From an uncultured Bacteroidia bacterium (GTDB taxonomy: Bacteria > Bacteroidota > Bacteroidia > NS11-12g > UBA9320): DNA of 64,000 bases. The stretch's first letter is position 1, and every line of letters starts with the position of its first letter. The translations under genes and the position numbers were made by a program. A model generated the notes under the pieces. It saw nothing but the letters and a program-made list of their open reading frames with translations. It ran no database searches and was not told the origin of the DNA. The stretch is from assembly GCA_943789165.1 (NCBI GenBank), contig CALSTB010000001.1, positions 273,113-337,112 on the forward strand. The letters are read 5' to 3'. Below, in pieces: positions 1 to 9,543 of the stretch.

Positions 1-3000
1 GTAACCGTTCCTTTTGTTGGGTTTGGATAAAGCGTTACGCTGTTTGGTATGATGCTGCCTTCAAAGTCTACTCGTCTTACTGGTGAGTAAGCCGTGGTGC
101 CATCAAAGTCCACCTGACGTAATCGATAGAACACAGTGTTTTGTGCTAGATCAATCGTATTGTCGTTGTGGTTGTAGGTAATCACGTTTTGTGTTGTCCC
201 GTTTCCTTGAACAATTGCTGCTGCCTGGAAGTCTCTACCATCATAGCTACGTTCAACTACAAAATGTGAGTTGTTTAGCTCTGATGCGGTCTTCCATGTA
301 AGGTCTGCTGTATGACTAGCTGCTGGGCTTGCTTCGAATTGAATCAGTTCCACTGGTAGTGGGCTAGATCCACCCCCGCCTCCGCCTCCACCACCGGAGA
401 ACGTGCTTACTAGGTATTCTGCTGTATGGTCTTGTACACCATGTGTTCCATTAACCCACACTGTTGTGCTGGCTGTTGTTCCGTTGGTCAGTACAATACC
501 CGTTACACCCGTATCATGTGGGTTCGGGAAGGTTGCCGATGAGCCGCCTGTTACCTTGTAAAACTGTAGTTGACTTGGCGAAGTAATGGTTGTAGGCGAT
601 GTTAATCCAGCCATAGCCGTTACAATGTCGTCGTAGTTGTCGTTGGTGTAGAAGTAACGAACCGTTACTGGTGAAGTTGGTTGAGTCGTTGGATCTACAT
701 CCCATCGTCTTTCTAGTATCACACCACCAGCCGTGTTGGTTATCATACCGCCAGCAGAGTTGTAACTCAAGGTTGATGGATTGCCAATGTATAGTTTTAC
801 CTGACTAGGTGTAATCACCGCCCCAGTTCCATTGGTGTCAAGAGCCAAGAGTAATTCATTGTCGCTGTTACAGTAGCATACAAAATTACCATCCACAACA
901 CTTTGCGTTGCTGTATGAGTGGTAACCGAAGTAGCTAGTTTAACATTTAAGCCACAGTTGACATACTCGTAAGCACCCATGTCGGTTGTTCCCATACGCT
1001 GATTTCCTAAGATATCCGCAGTTGGGGCACCTGTATTGGTTCCACCGTTTAACAAGTTGGTACTTGAGGAAGATAATCTCAATCCATCATCTCCTGTTCT
1101 CCAAACATCATCCGCACCATTGCCATCGGCAATCGCCTCAAAGTTTGGATTGGTCTGGAAGATGTTGTTTGTTCCACTATTTAAGCTGTTGAATGTGCTT
1201 GCTGTGTATGTTGAGCTTGCACGTTGCATCGAACTATTTTTTATGTATGGATACGCTGCATAGTTATAGAACTCACTAAACTTATGGTCCACATCTCCAC
1301 CTTTTGTGTTTTTGTAAAAGATAGAGTTGGTCACCTTAGGTTGGCATGTTCCGCTGTTACCAAAGCTATACATCGCTCCTGCATGAGAACCAGCTGCGTT
1401 TGCGTGGAAGGTAGCGTTTGTGATCACTGGATTGGATGTTCCACCATAACCCGTGTTATAGATTGCTCCTCCCATTGAACTAGCACTGTTGCTGTTAAAC
1501 ACACAACTTGTGATTGTAGGAGAGCATTTGCCTCCATAACCATAGTTGTATATCGCTGCACCCGAAGTGGCACTTGTGTTGCCATCAAAGGCACAGTTTA
1601 CAATGTTTGGAGATACTTCACCTGCTTGACCATCGTTAAAGATAGCGCCATAAATTGAATGGTTGTTTTTAAACGTACAATGGCTAATGGTTGCAAAAGA
1701 CTTACCATTAGGCACGCGTATGTAAATCGAGCCATAATCGCCATAATTTCCTTCAAAATGACAATTGGTAATCGTTGGACTAATCTCTTGGCCAGTGGTT
1801 CCACTGCCCATAATCGTTATTGCTCCCCCATCGGTTTGGTAAACGTCTCTACTGCCATACGTATATTTAGTGCTACCATCGGCATTACCGTTTTTAAAGG
1901 TTAACCCATCTAGTTTAAAATTAGGTCCGATGTCTGATCCGTTAGGTGCGATGATTAATACGTGGTATACATTGTCAGAGGAATCGTTTGTTGTACCGAT
2001 ATCTCCACACAATATGGTTGGATTGGCCGTTTGATTTCGTTGACCAGGCTCTGTCTCTGTTCCAGCAAAACCTCCTAATAATTCAACATTTGGATTGGTA
2101 ATTAGGAACGCTGAATCTCGATTGCTGCTCGATTGTCCGCCAGGATAATACATGCCCTTGCGCACCCATATTTCAGCATGATTGCCCGTTGCATTAGCTA
2201 CTTTGATGGCGTCATCTAGGGTTTTCATTGAAGTCCCCCATGATTTTCCTGTTCCTGATGAACCATCTGTATCGACAAATAACTTGTTGATTACAGTCAA
2301 ATCGACCGTTATGATGCTGTCACAATTAACGTCATTAGGTATTGTGTCTAAATATGTGCCTGAATTTGTCCATGTTTTTCCGCTTGGCGATGTAAAGGTT
2401 TCATATACCGTTTCTGCGAACGAGAAGGAACTTTTATATCTCACCGTAAGGTTCACCGTGATAACACTATCACAACCCGCATCATTTGCAATGGTATCTA
2501 AATATGTGTTGGTCGTAGTCCAAGTCTTTCCACTTGGAGATAAGAAACTATCGCAAACATTGGCCGTTAAAGATCCAAATGACTTGTTACGCACTGTTAG
2601 GTTTACTGTTATCACACTATCACAACCAGCATCATTTGGAATGGTATCCATGTACGTGCTGCTTGTTGTCCAAGTTTTTCCACTTGGAGATAAGAAACTA
2701 TCGCAAACATCTGGGCTAATAGTTGCAAATGACTTATATCGAACCGTAAGGTTCACCGTTATCACACTATCACAACCAGCATCATTTGGAATGGTATCCA
2801 TGTACGTGCTGCTTGTTGTCCAAGTTTTTCCACTTGGAGATAAGAAACTATCGCAAACATCTGGGCTAATAGTTGCAAATGACTTATATCGAACCGTAAG
2901 GTTCACCGTTATAACACTATCACAACCCGCAGTGTTTGCTATCGTATCCAAATACGTGCTGCTTGTTGTCCAAGTTTTTCCACTTGGAGATAAGAAACTA

Positions 3001-6000
3001 TCGCAAACATTGGCCGTTAAAGATCCAAATGACTTGTTACGCACTGTTAGGTTTACTGTTATCACACTATCACAACCAGCATCATTTGGAATGGTATCCA
3101 TGTACGTGCTGCTTGTTGTCCAAGTTTTTCCACTTGGAGATAAGAAACTATCGCAAACATCTGGGCTAATAGTTGCAAATGACTTATATCGAACCGTAAG
3201 GTTCACCGTTATAACACTATCACAACCCGCAGTGTTTGCTATCGTATCCAAATACGTGCTGCTTGTTGTCCAAGTTTTTCCACTTGGAGATAAGAAACTA
3301 TCGCAAACATTGGCCGTTAAAGATCCAAATGACTTGTTACGCACTGTTAGGTTTACTGTTATCACACTATCACAACCAGCATCATTTGGAATGGTATCCA
3401 TGTACGTGCTGCTTGTTGTCCAAGTTTTTCCACTTGGAGATAAGAAACTATCGCAAACATCTGGGCTAATAGTTGCAAATGACTTATATCGAACCGTAAG
3501 GTTCACCGTTATAACACTATCACAACCCGCAGTGTTTGCTATCGTATCCAAATACGTGCTGCTTGTTGTCCAAGTTTTTCCACTTGGAGATAAGAAACTA
3601 TCGCAAACATTGGCCGTTAAAGATCCAAATGACTTGTTACGCACTGTTAGGTTTACTGTTATCACACTATCACAACCAGCATCATTTGGAATGGTATCCA
3701 TGTACGTGCTGCTTGTTGTCCAAGTTTTTCCACTTGGAGATAAGAAACTATCGCAAACATCTGGGCTAATAGTTGCAAATGACTTATATCGAACCGTAAG
3801 GTTCACCGTTATCACACTATCACAACCAGCATCATTTGGAATGGTATCCATGTACGTGCTGCTTGTTGTCCAAGTTTTTCCACTTGGAGATAAGAAACTA
3901 TCGCAAACATCTGGGCTAATAGTTGCAAATGACTTATATCGAACCGTAAGGTTCACCGTTATAACACTATCACAACCCGCAGTGTTTGCTATCGTATCTG
4001 AATACGTGCTGCTTGTTGTCCAAGTTTTTCCACTTGGAGAGGTATAACTATCACAGACATCAGGGTTAATCGTTTCAGTCGTTTCAGAACAAAGAACCTC
4101 ATAAGCTCCCATATTTACGTTAGTATTCACCACACGAGCAGTACCTACAATATCTGTAGAATACCCACTTATGGCACTATTAAGTCCCGCATCTACTGCA
4201 GGGCTATTACTATTTAGTCTGAGTCCGTCATCCTCAGTCATCCATACATTATCTACTCCATCTGGACCACCATGACCGCTGAATAATGGGTCTTGGTTAT
4301 AGACCATATTGGTTGCAGATGTGAGGGCATTGGTGTTTCCAGAGGTATAACTTCCGCTAGCAAGTTGTACCATACTGTAGTCTACAGTGGTTGTATGACC
4401 AGTACCGTTTTTAATATCTGAACCAACATTAGTCGTAGATGAGCCTATTTTATTTCCAAAAAATATACAATTTGATACCGTAGTAGTTCCTGCATTTATT
4501 GCATATACACCACCACCGCCTTGTGAAGTGGTAGTTGCTTTGTTATTGAAAAAGGTGCAATTGGTTATTGTAGGTGAGTTTTCAGAGTATATACCACCAC
4601 CAAAATCATCAGCTAGGTTCCCACTAAAAACACAATTAATAATACTTGGAGATCCAGTAGTTATATTAGCTACTCCCCCTCCTTTTTCATTAGCAATATT
4701 GTCTACGAAAGTTAAATTAATAAGATATGAACTGGAAACCCTGTTACTGACACCTGCTCCAATTTTTGCCCTATTGTTTTTGATGATTAGATTGGAAAGA
4801 GTAGGTGAAGAAAAATTGCTAGCAATTCCCCCTCCTAGTTCTCTTGCAAAGTTTCTACCACCATACTGATCTGTTGTGTTACCTCCGTTTGCATTACCAT
4901 CTTGAATTGTAAATCCATCGATGATTGCAGTTGAATTTAAATTAGCAGTCATCACAACATGGAAGCAATTATCTGATACTGTACCAATAGTTCCAAGATC
5001 TCCGCTTAATACAGTAATGTTTAATTTAGCGTCCCTTTGCGATAGGACGGATTCAGTACCATCAAATCCACCATAAATTGCTATATTTTTGTTTATGGCA
5101 AATGTTTTATGTCTATTGTCGGTAGATGTAACCTGAAATTGAGGAATTACATTGGGTATATATGTACCTTCTGCGACCCATATTTCATCCCCTACTGAGG
5201 ATGCATCTATAGCGTCTTGAAGCCCTGTATAGGCATTAGTCCAACTTGTACCTGCACCGGTGCCCGTAGCGTCAATATCTACGTAATACCGCGTAATAAA
5301 ACCTTCATACGCTCCCATAGATGGAGATGACGCTCGTGAAGCACCCGTAATATCGGTAGAAGGAGCGCCTGAGCTTTTTCCTACACCGTAAGCAGGAGAA
5401 TTAATAATATTTAACCCATCATCCGCCGTCATCCATATATCATCAGTACCATCTGGATCACTTGCATCGTTAAATGAAGGATCTGTTGCATAAACCATAT
5501 TGGTATTTGTGGTGAGCAAATTATTATTTACTGCAGTATAGCTGGAGCTAGCTAGTTGTACTAGCGAATAGGTGATAATAGCTGTAGAACTACTTGCGTT
5601 CTTAATATCTGCACCTGCTACATTAGTAGTAGGAGGCGAAGACCCTGTTTTGTTTCCCCAGAAGATAGTATTAGTAATAGTAGGAGATGAACCATTAAAA
5701 TTAAATATACCTCCGCCTCCGCTAATTGCTGTATTGCCGCTTATAGTTACATTGGTAAGTGTAGGAGATGAAGAATAATTATACAAACCGCCGCCGTTAT
5801 AAATACCTGCTGTATTGCCGCTTATAGTTACATTGGTAAGTGTAGGAGATGAAGAATAATTATACAAACCGCCGCCGGCATGACTTGCTGCATTGCCGCT
5901 TATAGTTAAATTGGTAAGTGTAGGAGATGAAGAATAATTATACAAACCGCCGCCGAATTTCTGCTCAATTGTTTGTCCGGAATAGGTTATTGAACCTGAT

Positions 6001-6476
6001 GCATCTGCATTACCTCCAGTAATAGTTACCCCATCTAGCACTGCAGCAGAGCTGAGCCCGTCTGTTATAAAAATATGGTGGCAGTTGTCTGAGTTTGACC
6101 CTGATGTACCTATATCTCCACTTAAAATTACGGGGTTACTGCCAATATCACGTTGGCTTAATGCAGCCTCTGTACCAGCAAACCCTCCGTATATTTTAAT
6201 ATCTTTATCGAGGTAAAATGATAAGTCCCTATTTGTGGTACTTGTACCTCCAGTACTTGGGATATGTGTAGGCTTATAGGTACCGGATGCTATGAAAATG
6301 GTATCTCCAGCAGAGGCTGCATTCAGGGCAGGCTGTAGTGTGGTAAATGCATTGGTCCAGGATGCACCAGTATTAGTACCCGAAGAACTATAGTCTACAA
6401 ATATTACGGTTGCTTGTGTTTCAAAGGAAAGAAAGCATAAAGATGCTAGTAAAATAAATAAGTAAGTTTTTTGCAT
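1..6476 (-). CDS. Giant T9SS-secreted beta-helix/repeat protein (C-terminus beyond window)
   Basis: Open on the minus strand from an ATG at 6476 to the window edge (2,158 codons, no stop seen at the points I checked). A signal peptide ends near residue 22 (ETQA|TV). Residues about 24-392, 400-795 and 1403-1838 are three right-handed beta-helix modules of the choice-of-anchor Q type, each ending in MGAYE (M387, M789, M1833). Between modules 2 and 3 lie twelve 50-residue repeats with SPSGKTW, DTI and GCDSVITVNLTV motifs. After module 3 come a further domain, an eight-glycine linker (361-399), the PLPVEL...VERSYDG FN3-like domain common in Bacteroidota, and YPNPTKG, the start of a T9SS type A sorting domain. 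It is therefore a cell-surface or released protein. Ligand unknown; adhesion is an inference from architecture. Confidence 0.9.
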   Translation of the reverse strand, partial: MQKTYLFILLASLCFLSFETQATVIFVDYSSSGTNTGASWTNAFTTLQPALNAASAGDTIFIASGTYKPTHIPSTGGTSTTNRDLSFYLDKDIKIYGGFAGTEAALSQRDIGSNPVILSGDIGTSGSNSDNCHHIFITDGLSSAAVLDGVTITGGNADASGSITYSGQTIEQKFGGGLYNYSSSPTLTNLTISGNAASHAGGGLYNYSSSPTLTNVTISGNTAGIYNGGGLYNYSSSPTLTNVTISGNTAISGGGGIFNFNGSSPTITNTIFWGNKTGSSPPTTNVAGADIKNASSSTAIITYSLVQLASSSYTAVNNNLLTTNTNMVYATDPSFNDASDPDGTDDIWMTADDGLNIINSPAYGVGKSSGAPSTDITGASRASSPSMGAYEGFITRYYVDIDATGTGAGTSWTNAYTGLQDAIDASSVGDEIWVAEGTYIPNVIPQFQVTSTDNRHKTFAINKNIAIYGGFDGTESVLSQRDAKLNITVLSGDLGTIGTVSDNCFHVVMTANLNSTAIIDGFTIQDGNANGGNTTDQYGGRNFARELGGGIASNFSSPTLSNLIIKNNRAKIGAGVSNRVSSSYLINLTFVDNIANEKGGGVANITTGSPSIINCVFSGNLADDFGGGIYSENSPTITNCTFFNNKATTTSQGGGGVYAINAGTTTVSNCIFFGNKIGSSTTNVGSDIKNGTGHTTTVDYSMVQLASGSYTSGNTNALTSATNMVYNQDPLFSGHGGPDGVDNVWMTEDDGLRLNSNSPAVDAGLNSAISGYSTDIVGTARVVNTNVNMGAYEVLCSETTETINPDVCDSYTSPSGKTWTTSSTYSDTIANTAGCDSVITVNLTVRYKSFATISPDVCDSFLSPSGKTWTTSSTYMDTIPNDAGCDSVITVNLTVRYKSFATISPDVCDSFLSPSGKTWTTSSTYMDTIPNDAGCDSVITVNLTVRNKSFGSLTANVCDSFLSPSGKTWTTSSTYLDTIANTAGCDSVITVNLTVRYKSFATISPDVCDSFLSPSGKTWTTSSTYMDTIPNDAGCDSVITVNLTVRNKSFGSLTANVCDSFLSPSGKTWTTSSTYLDTIANTAGCDSVITVNLTVRYKSFATISPDVCDSFLSPSGKTWTTSSTYMDTIPNDAGCDSVITVNLTVRNKSFGSLTANVCDSFLSPSGKTWTTSSTYLDTIANTAGCDSVITVNLTVRYKSFATISPDVCDSFLSPSGKTWTTSSTYMDTIPNDAGCDSVITVNLTVRYKSFATISPDVCDSFLSPSGKTWTTSSTYMDTIPNDAGCDSVITVNLTVRNKSFGSLTANVCDSFLSPSGKTWTTTNTYLDTIANDAGCDSVITVNLTVRYKSSFSFAETVYETFTSPSGKTWTNSGTYLDTIPNDVNCDSIITVDLTVINKLFVDTDGSSGTGKSWGTSMKTLDDAIKVANATGNHAEIWVRKGMYYPGGQSSSNRDSAFLITNPNVELLGGFAGTETEPGQRNQTANPTILCGDIGTTNDSSDNVYHVLIIAPNGSDIGPNFKLDGLTFKNGNADGSTKYTYGSRDVYQTDGGAITIMGSGTTGQEISPTITNCHFEGNYGDYGSIYIRVPNGKSFATISHCTFKNNHSIYGAIFNDGQAGEVSPNIVNCAFDGNTSATSGAAIYNYGYGGKCSPTITSCVFNSNSASSMGGAIYNTGYGGTSNPVITNATFHANAAGSHAGAMYSFGNSGTCQPKVTNSIFYKNTKGGDVDHKFSEFYNYAAYPYIKNSSMQRASSTYTASTFNSLNSGTNNIFQTNPNFEAIADGNGADDVWRTGDDGLRLSSSSTNLLNGGTNTGAPTADILGNQRMGTTDMGAYEYVNCGLNVKLATSVTTHTATQSVVDGNFVCYCNSDNELLLALDTNGTGAVITPSQVKLYIGNPSTLSYNSAGGMITNTAGGVILERRWDVDPTTQPTSPVTVRYFYTNDNYDDIVTAMAGLTSPTTITSPSQLQFYKVTGGSSATFPNPHDTGVTGIVLTNGTTASTTVWVNGTHGVQDHTAEYLVSTFSGGGGGGGGGSSPLPVELIQFEASPAASHTADLTWKTASELNNSHFVVERSYDGRDFQAAAIVQGNGTTQNVITYNHNDNTIDLAQNTVFYRLRQVDFDGTTAYSPVRRVDFEGSIIPNSVTLYPNPTKGTV
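2281..4074 (-). repeat. Twelve 150-bp tandem repeats (50 aa each)
   Basis: Units recur every 150 bp (for example the SPSGKTW-coding segment near 2378, 2528, 2678 and so on to 4028). Two unit types alternate (one with TISPDVC and NDAGC, one with SLTANVC and NTAGC), giving a 300-bp super-repeat that is base-for-base periodic from 2761 to 3812. Each unit has two Cys. The outermost units (2281-2430, 3925-4074) are diverged. The long plus-strand open frame here is only the antisense of the repeats. Confidence 0.95.
5733..5965 (-). repeat. Three near-identical beta-helix rung repeats (81/78 bp)
   Basis: The segment that begins ATTGCCGCTTATAGTTA on the plus strand starts at about 5733, 5814 and 5892, giving periods of 81 and 78 bp (27 and 26 residues). 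This is the expected size of one to two coils of a parallel beta-helix. The encoded rung contains GGGLYNYSSSPTLTN and NVTISGN. It lies inside module 1 of the giant cargo protein and looks like recent internal duplication. Confidence 0.75.
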
Positions 6477-6526
6477 TGGATTTTACGTTAAACGTTGCGC
6501 AATTTAACTCATTTAAGCCGCATTCT

Positions 6527-6895
6527 TCAAAATAAATTGTAGACCTCAGATTTAAAAGTTCGATAACAATCTGATTCCCCTTTAAAACGACCGATGGCTT
6601 CAGAAACGATAAACACGGAACTAGCCAAGATGACTACCGAATTGATGGCAGCGCCGAGTAGCGAGAATCGAGCATAACCAAAAGAGTATTTTTTATCAGG
6701 TTTTTGCTTGGACTTTTTATCTAGGTACCACGACAACCCCAGTGACATGCTATCACCCATGTCGTGGACTGCGTCTGAAATAATAGCGATGCTGTTTACA
6801 TATAAGCCAGCAAAAATTTCCAAAATAGTAAACCCAAGGTTTAAGAAAAAAGCAACCTTCAAGTTCTTATTGGAATGATTGTGCTCGTGCGCCAC
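6527..6895 (-). pseudogene. Truncated cation diffusion facilitator (CzcD/ZitB-like) remnant
   Basis: From GTG at 6895 the product begins VAHEHNHSNKN and matches the start of CDF Zn/Co/Cd-proton antiporters: His-rich N-terminus, TM1 (FFLNLGFTILEIFAG), TM2 with the metal-site HxxxD in SDAVHDMGDS, the KYSFGY loop and TM3. It ends after about 122 residues with an unrelated tail (CYRTFKSEVYNLF), whereas CDF proteins are about 300 residues. The second half of the membrane domain and the cytoplasmic domain are missing. An in-frame ATG at 6976 would add 27 residues unlike the family, so I prefer GTG. Probably a non-functional remnant left by a deletion or rearrangement next to the giant cargo gene. 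Confidence 0.8.
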
Positions 6896-7149
6896 GTCAG
6901 TTGAAATGTAACACGAGTATACCACTAATTCAGAATTTGAATCTCCAGTCTGGAAAATATCATGAAAATCCAACACTCGTTTGTATTAATCACGGAGAAC
7001 ATCTAATAGAATTTTACAAATAAGTGTCGGTGTAATCGCCAAACAACCAATGAGTTAGAAAAAAGTTTTAAAAAAGCATGCAACCTTGTACAACCCCTTA
7101 AGACTAACAAAGTGAAAAGACACTAATACAAATACTTAAAAACACTTTT

Positions 7150-9063
7150 ATGAAGAAATCAATTACACAGAAGATCGGCTTACTAGGTAAACCTCTTCTT
7201 CTATTATTATTTACGGCTTTATTTTGGCCAACAACTGTTTCGGCAACACATTGTATCGACACACTGGATTTTGAATTTAGTATCGACAACAATAGCAAAA
7301 CAGTAAAATTCGAATCCATCGTTTCTAGCGATGCCTTAGCCCTTAAGTGGGATTTTGGTGATGGAAGTGGTTCTAACAACCCTAACGTAAAACACAAATA
7401 CGATTCTGCAGGGTATTACAAGGTATGCTTAACAGCATATGGTTACGACAGCATTAACAACACACGATGTTCATCTACCGTCTGTAAAAGATTTAAAATC
7501 ATCGATTGTGACCAGTTGAAAGCGGATTTCAGCGTGACAAAAAGCGACCTATCTGCTAAGTTCGAGGCAAAATCAAACAGTAAGACTGTTGTTTACGGCT
7601 GGACGTTTGGTGACAACAATACCTCAAGAGGTCAAGCTGTAAAGCACACCTACGGGAAAGAAGGTAAATACAAAGTTTGCTTAGTGGCAAAAGACACAGT
7701 AACCGGTTGTGTTACTCGCGTTTGTAAAGAAGTAAAAGTAGAAGACCCATGTAACCTTAAAGTTGATTTCGAATGGAAGTCTGATGGATTAACTATTAAA
7801 GCTGCTGGCAAGTCAAATTCTAAAAACGCTGTTTACGGTTGGATCTTGGGCGATGGAAACACGACTCGAGGTGATGAAGTAAAACACACCTACTCAAAAG
7901 AAGGTAAGTACACAGTATGTTTTGTTGCAAAAGATACAGTAACAGGTTGTGTTGCACGTAAATGTATCGACATCAAAGTTGAAAAGCCATGTACTTTAAA
8001 AGTTGATTTTGAATTTAGTCAAGATGGTAACGACTTTAAATTTAAAGCAAAAGCGAACGACACATCTGCACGATTTGTGTGGAGCTTTGGTGATGGTGAG
8101 ACAGCTAAAGGTCAATATGCGAAGCACAGTTATAAAAAGCCTGGTACTTATGAAGTATGTGTAACAGCATATTTAGGAAACGCTACTTCTACGAATGCAG
8201 GTTGTCGCGCTAAAGTGTGCAAAACAGTTGTGGTTAAAGGCAAAGACTGCGACTTAAAAGCAGATTTCAAATATGAGACTGACGGCAAGAAGATCCGTGT
8301 AAAAGGAGAGTCTAATGAATCAGGTGTATTGTACTTCTGGTCATGGGGTGATGGCACGTCAAGCACAGGTCAAACTGCAAAACACAAGTATGATAAAGAA
8401 GGCGTTTACGAAGTATGCTTAATCGTATTTAACCCAAAAACTAAATGTAAAACATGCGTTTGTAAAAGAGTTAAAATCGAAAAACCATGTAACCTAAAAG
8501 CTAAGTTCAGCTATACGATTAACGGTAACAAAGTAAAATTCAAAGCACGCAGCAATAGCAACAATGTGGTTTACGGATGGAGTTTTGGCGATGGAGACTA
8601 CCAAAGAGGAAACCCAGTAAGACACGAGTATGCTAAGCCAGGAGTGTATAAAGTTACTTTAACCGCAAAAGACACAGTAACTGGATGCGTTGTGACTGTA
8701 AGCAACAGGTTAATTATTAATCCAAACACTCGTAAAGGAACAGCACCACTTTTACCTGGAACGGGATCTACCCAAGCAGCAAGTTCGGCTCAAACCTCAA
8801 GTGTTGAGAATTTAGAAGCACCGAGCTATGACTGGAACGCAGCAGCATACCCTGTACCAGCAGTCACTCAAGTGGATTTTAGTGCAGACAAAACGCTTGC
8901 AAGCGTAACGGTTTTTAGCACTGGAGGAACTGAAGTTTTGACCAGCGACTTAACGGATTCAAAGAATCTTGATATATCTACACTACCTACAGGTTACTAT
9001 TTTGCTCACTTAACGGCGGCAGATGGTAGCGTGAAAATTGTCAAATTCGTTAAAAGCGAATAA
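7150..9063 (+). CDS. Secreted six-PKD-domain protein with T9SS sorting domain
   Basis: A 637-residue exported protein. The signal peptide ends near residue 32 (TVSA|TH). Six PKD domains follow at about 40-118, 120-198, 200-278, 280-362, 366-445 and 446-524, each with a W.(F/L/W)GD core and an H.Y...G.Y.V strand. Most carry three to four Cys at fixed positions (YKVC, TGC, VC, then C at the domain border), suggesting disulphide-clamped domains. Residues about 530-560 are a Ser/Ala/Gln linker and 565-637 a T9SS type A sorting domain (YPVPAVTQVDF, GYYFAHL, KIVKFV). No catalytic domain, so likely a structural or adhesive surface protein. Monocistronic, followed by a strong terminator. Confidence 0.9.
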   Translation: MKKSITQKIGLLGKPLLLLLFTALFWPTTVSATHCIDTLDFEFSIDNNSKTVKFESIVSSDALALKWDFGDGSGSNNPNVKHKYDSAGYYKVCLTAYGYDSINNTRCSSTVCKRFKIIDCDQLKADFSVTKSDLSAKFEAKSNSKTVVYGWTFGDNNTSRGQAVKHTYGKEGKYKVCLVAKDTVTGCVTRVCKEVKVEDPCNLKVDFEWKSDGLTIKAAGKSNSKNAVYGWILGDGNTTRGDEVKHTYSKEGKYTVCFVAKDTVTGCVARKCIDIKVEKPCTLKVDFEFSQDGNDFKFKAKANDTSARFVWSFGDGETAKGQYAKHSYKKPGTYEVCVTAYLGNATSTNAGCRAKVCKTVVVKGKDCDLKADFKYETDGKKIRVKGESNESGVLYFWSWGDGTSSTGQTAKHKYDKEGVYEVCLIVFNPKTKCKTCVCKRVKIEKPCNLKAKFSYTINGNKVKFKARSNSNNVVYGWSFGDGDYQRGNPVRHEYAKPGVYKVTLTAKDTVTGCVVTVSNRLIINPNTRKGTAPLLPGTGSTQAASSAQTSSVENLEAPSYDWNAAAYPVPAVTQVDFSADKTLASVTVFSTGGTEVLTSDLTDSKNLDISTLPTGYYFAHLTAADGSVKIVKFVKSE

Positions 9064-9083
9064 GACCATTTATTTTTCTTGAA

Positions 9084-9114
9084 AGAAGCCCCGGCATTTG
9101 TCGGGGCTTTTTGG
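9084..9114. terminator. Intrinsic terminator between convergent genes
   Basis: The stem AGCCCCG (9087-9093) pairs with CGGGGCT (9102-9108) around an 8-base loop and is followed by a T-run on the plus strand. The A-rich left flank lets it also serve the minus-strand gene ending at 9130. Confidence 0.85.
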
Positions 9115-9129
9115 TTTTAATCGGTGGTG

Positions 9130-9543
9130 TTACATAGGGTGACAATGGAACATGATTTCTTTCGTTTCTGAATTGCCTGCATGATCCGTAATGGCCTCAA
9201 TTTTTAACGTCATGTTGCTGTGGTCCGAAACATTGTTCACCCACGTTTCATGGATATGAAACATTTTGCCGTCAACATGACCATGATCGTTGAATACAAC
9301 GGTATCGTTGTGTGATGTATTGATAATTGATACCTCATAACCATGCATGTCAATGGTATGTGATATCATTCCATCGATGTGAATGGTATCCCCTAAGCCA
9401 AACATGGCACCTGCAGTTGGAGAGCTAAAGTCAAAAACCACTTTTGGGTCTTCTTCAACAATCGGATCTTCGTCTTTGCACGAAGAGAAAAATAAGGCGG
9501 TAAAAGCCAAAAGGAGTATCGATATGTTTTTAGTTGTTTTCAT
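9130..9543 (-). CDS. His-rich lipoprotein, function unknown (possible metal-binding)
   Basis: A 137-residue lipoprotein: signal peptide with lipobox FFSSC (C21), an acidic linker (KDEDPIVEEDP), then one compact beta-sandwich-like domain. The C-terminal half has many His residues (HTIDMHGYE, NDHGHVDGKMFHIHETW, DHSN, DHAGN, HCHP), suggesting metal binding. It resembles small Bacteroidota lipoproteins of the DUF4625 type, but that assignment is from memory and uncertain. It overlaps the upstream barrel gene by 14 bp, so the two are translationally linked. Last gene of a three-gene set reading from 10872. Confidence 0.75.
   Translation of the reverse strand: MKTTKNISILLLAFTALFFSSCKDEDPIVEEDPKVVFDFSSPTAGAMFGLGDTIHIDGMISHTIDMHGYEVSIINTSHNDTVVFNDHGHVDGKMFHIHETWVNNVSDHSNMTLKIEAITDHAGNSETKEIMFHCHPM

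Noticed and set aside
2182..4047. 621-codon open frame on the plus strand across the repeats
   Set aside because: It is the antisense of the 150-bp coding repeats of the giant minus-strand gene; repeats lacking stops in one frame stay open in another. No start signal and no protein family.
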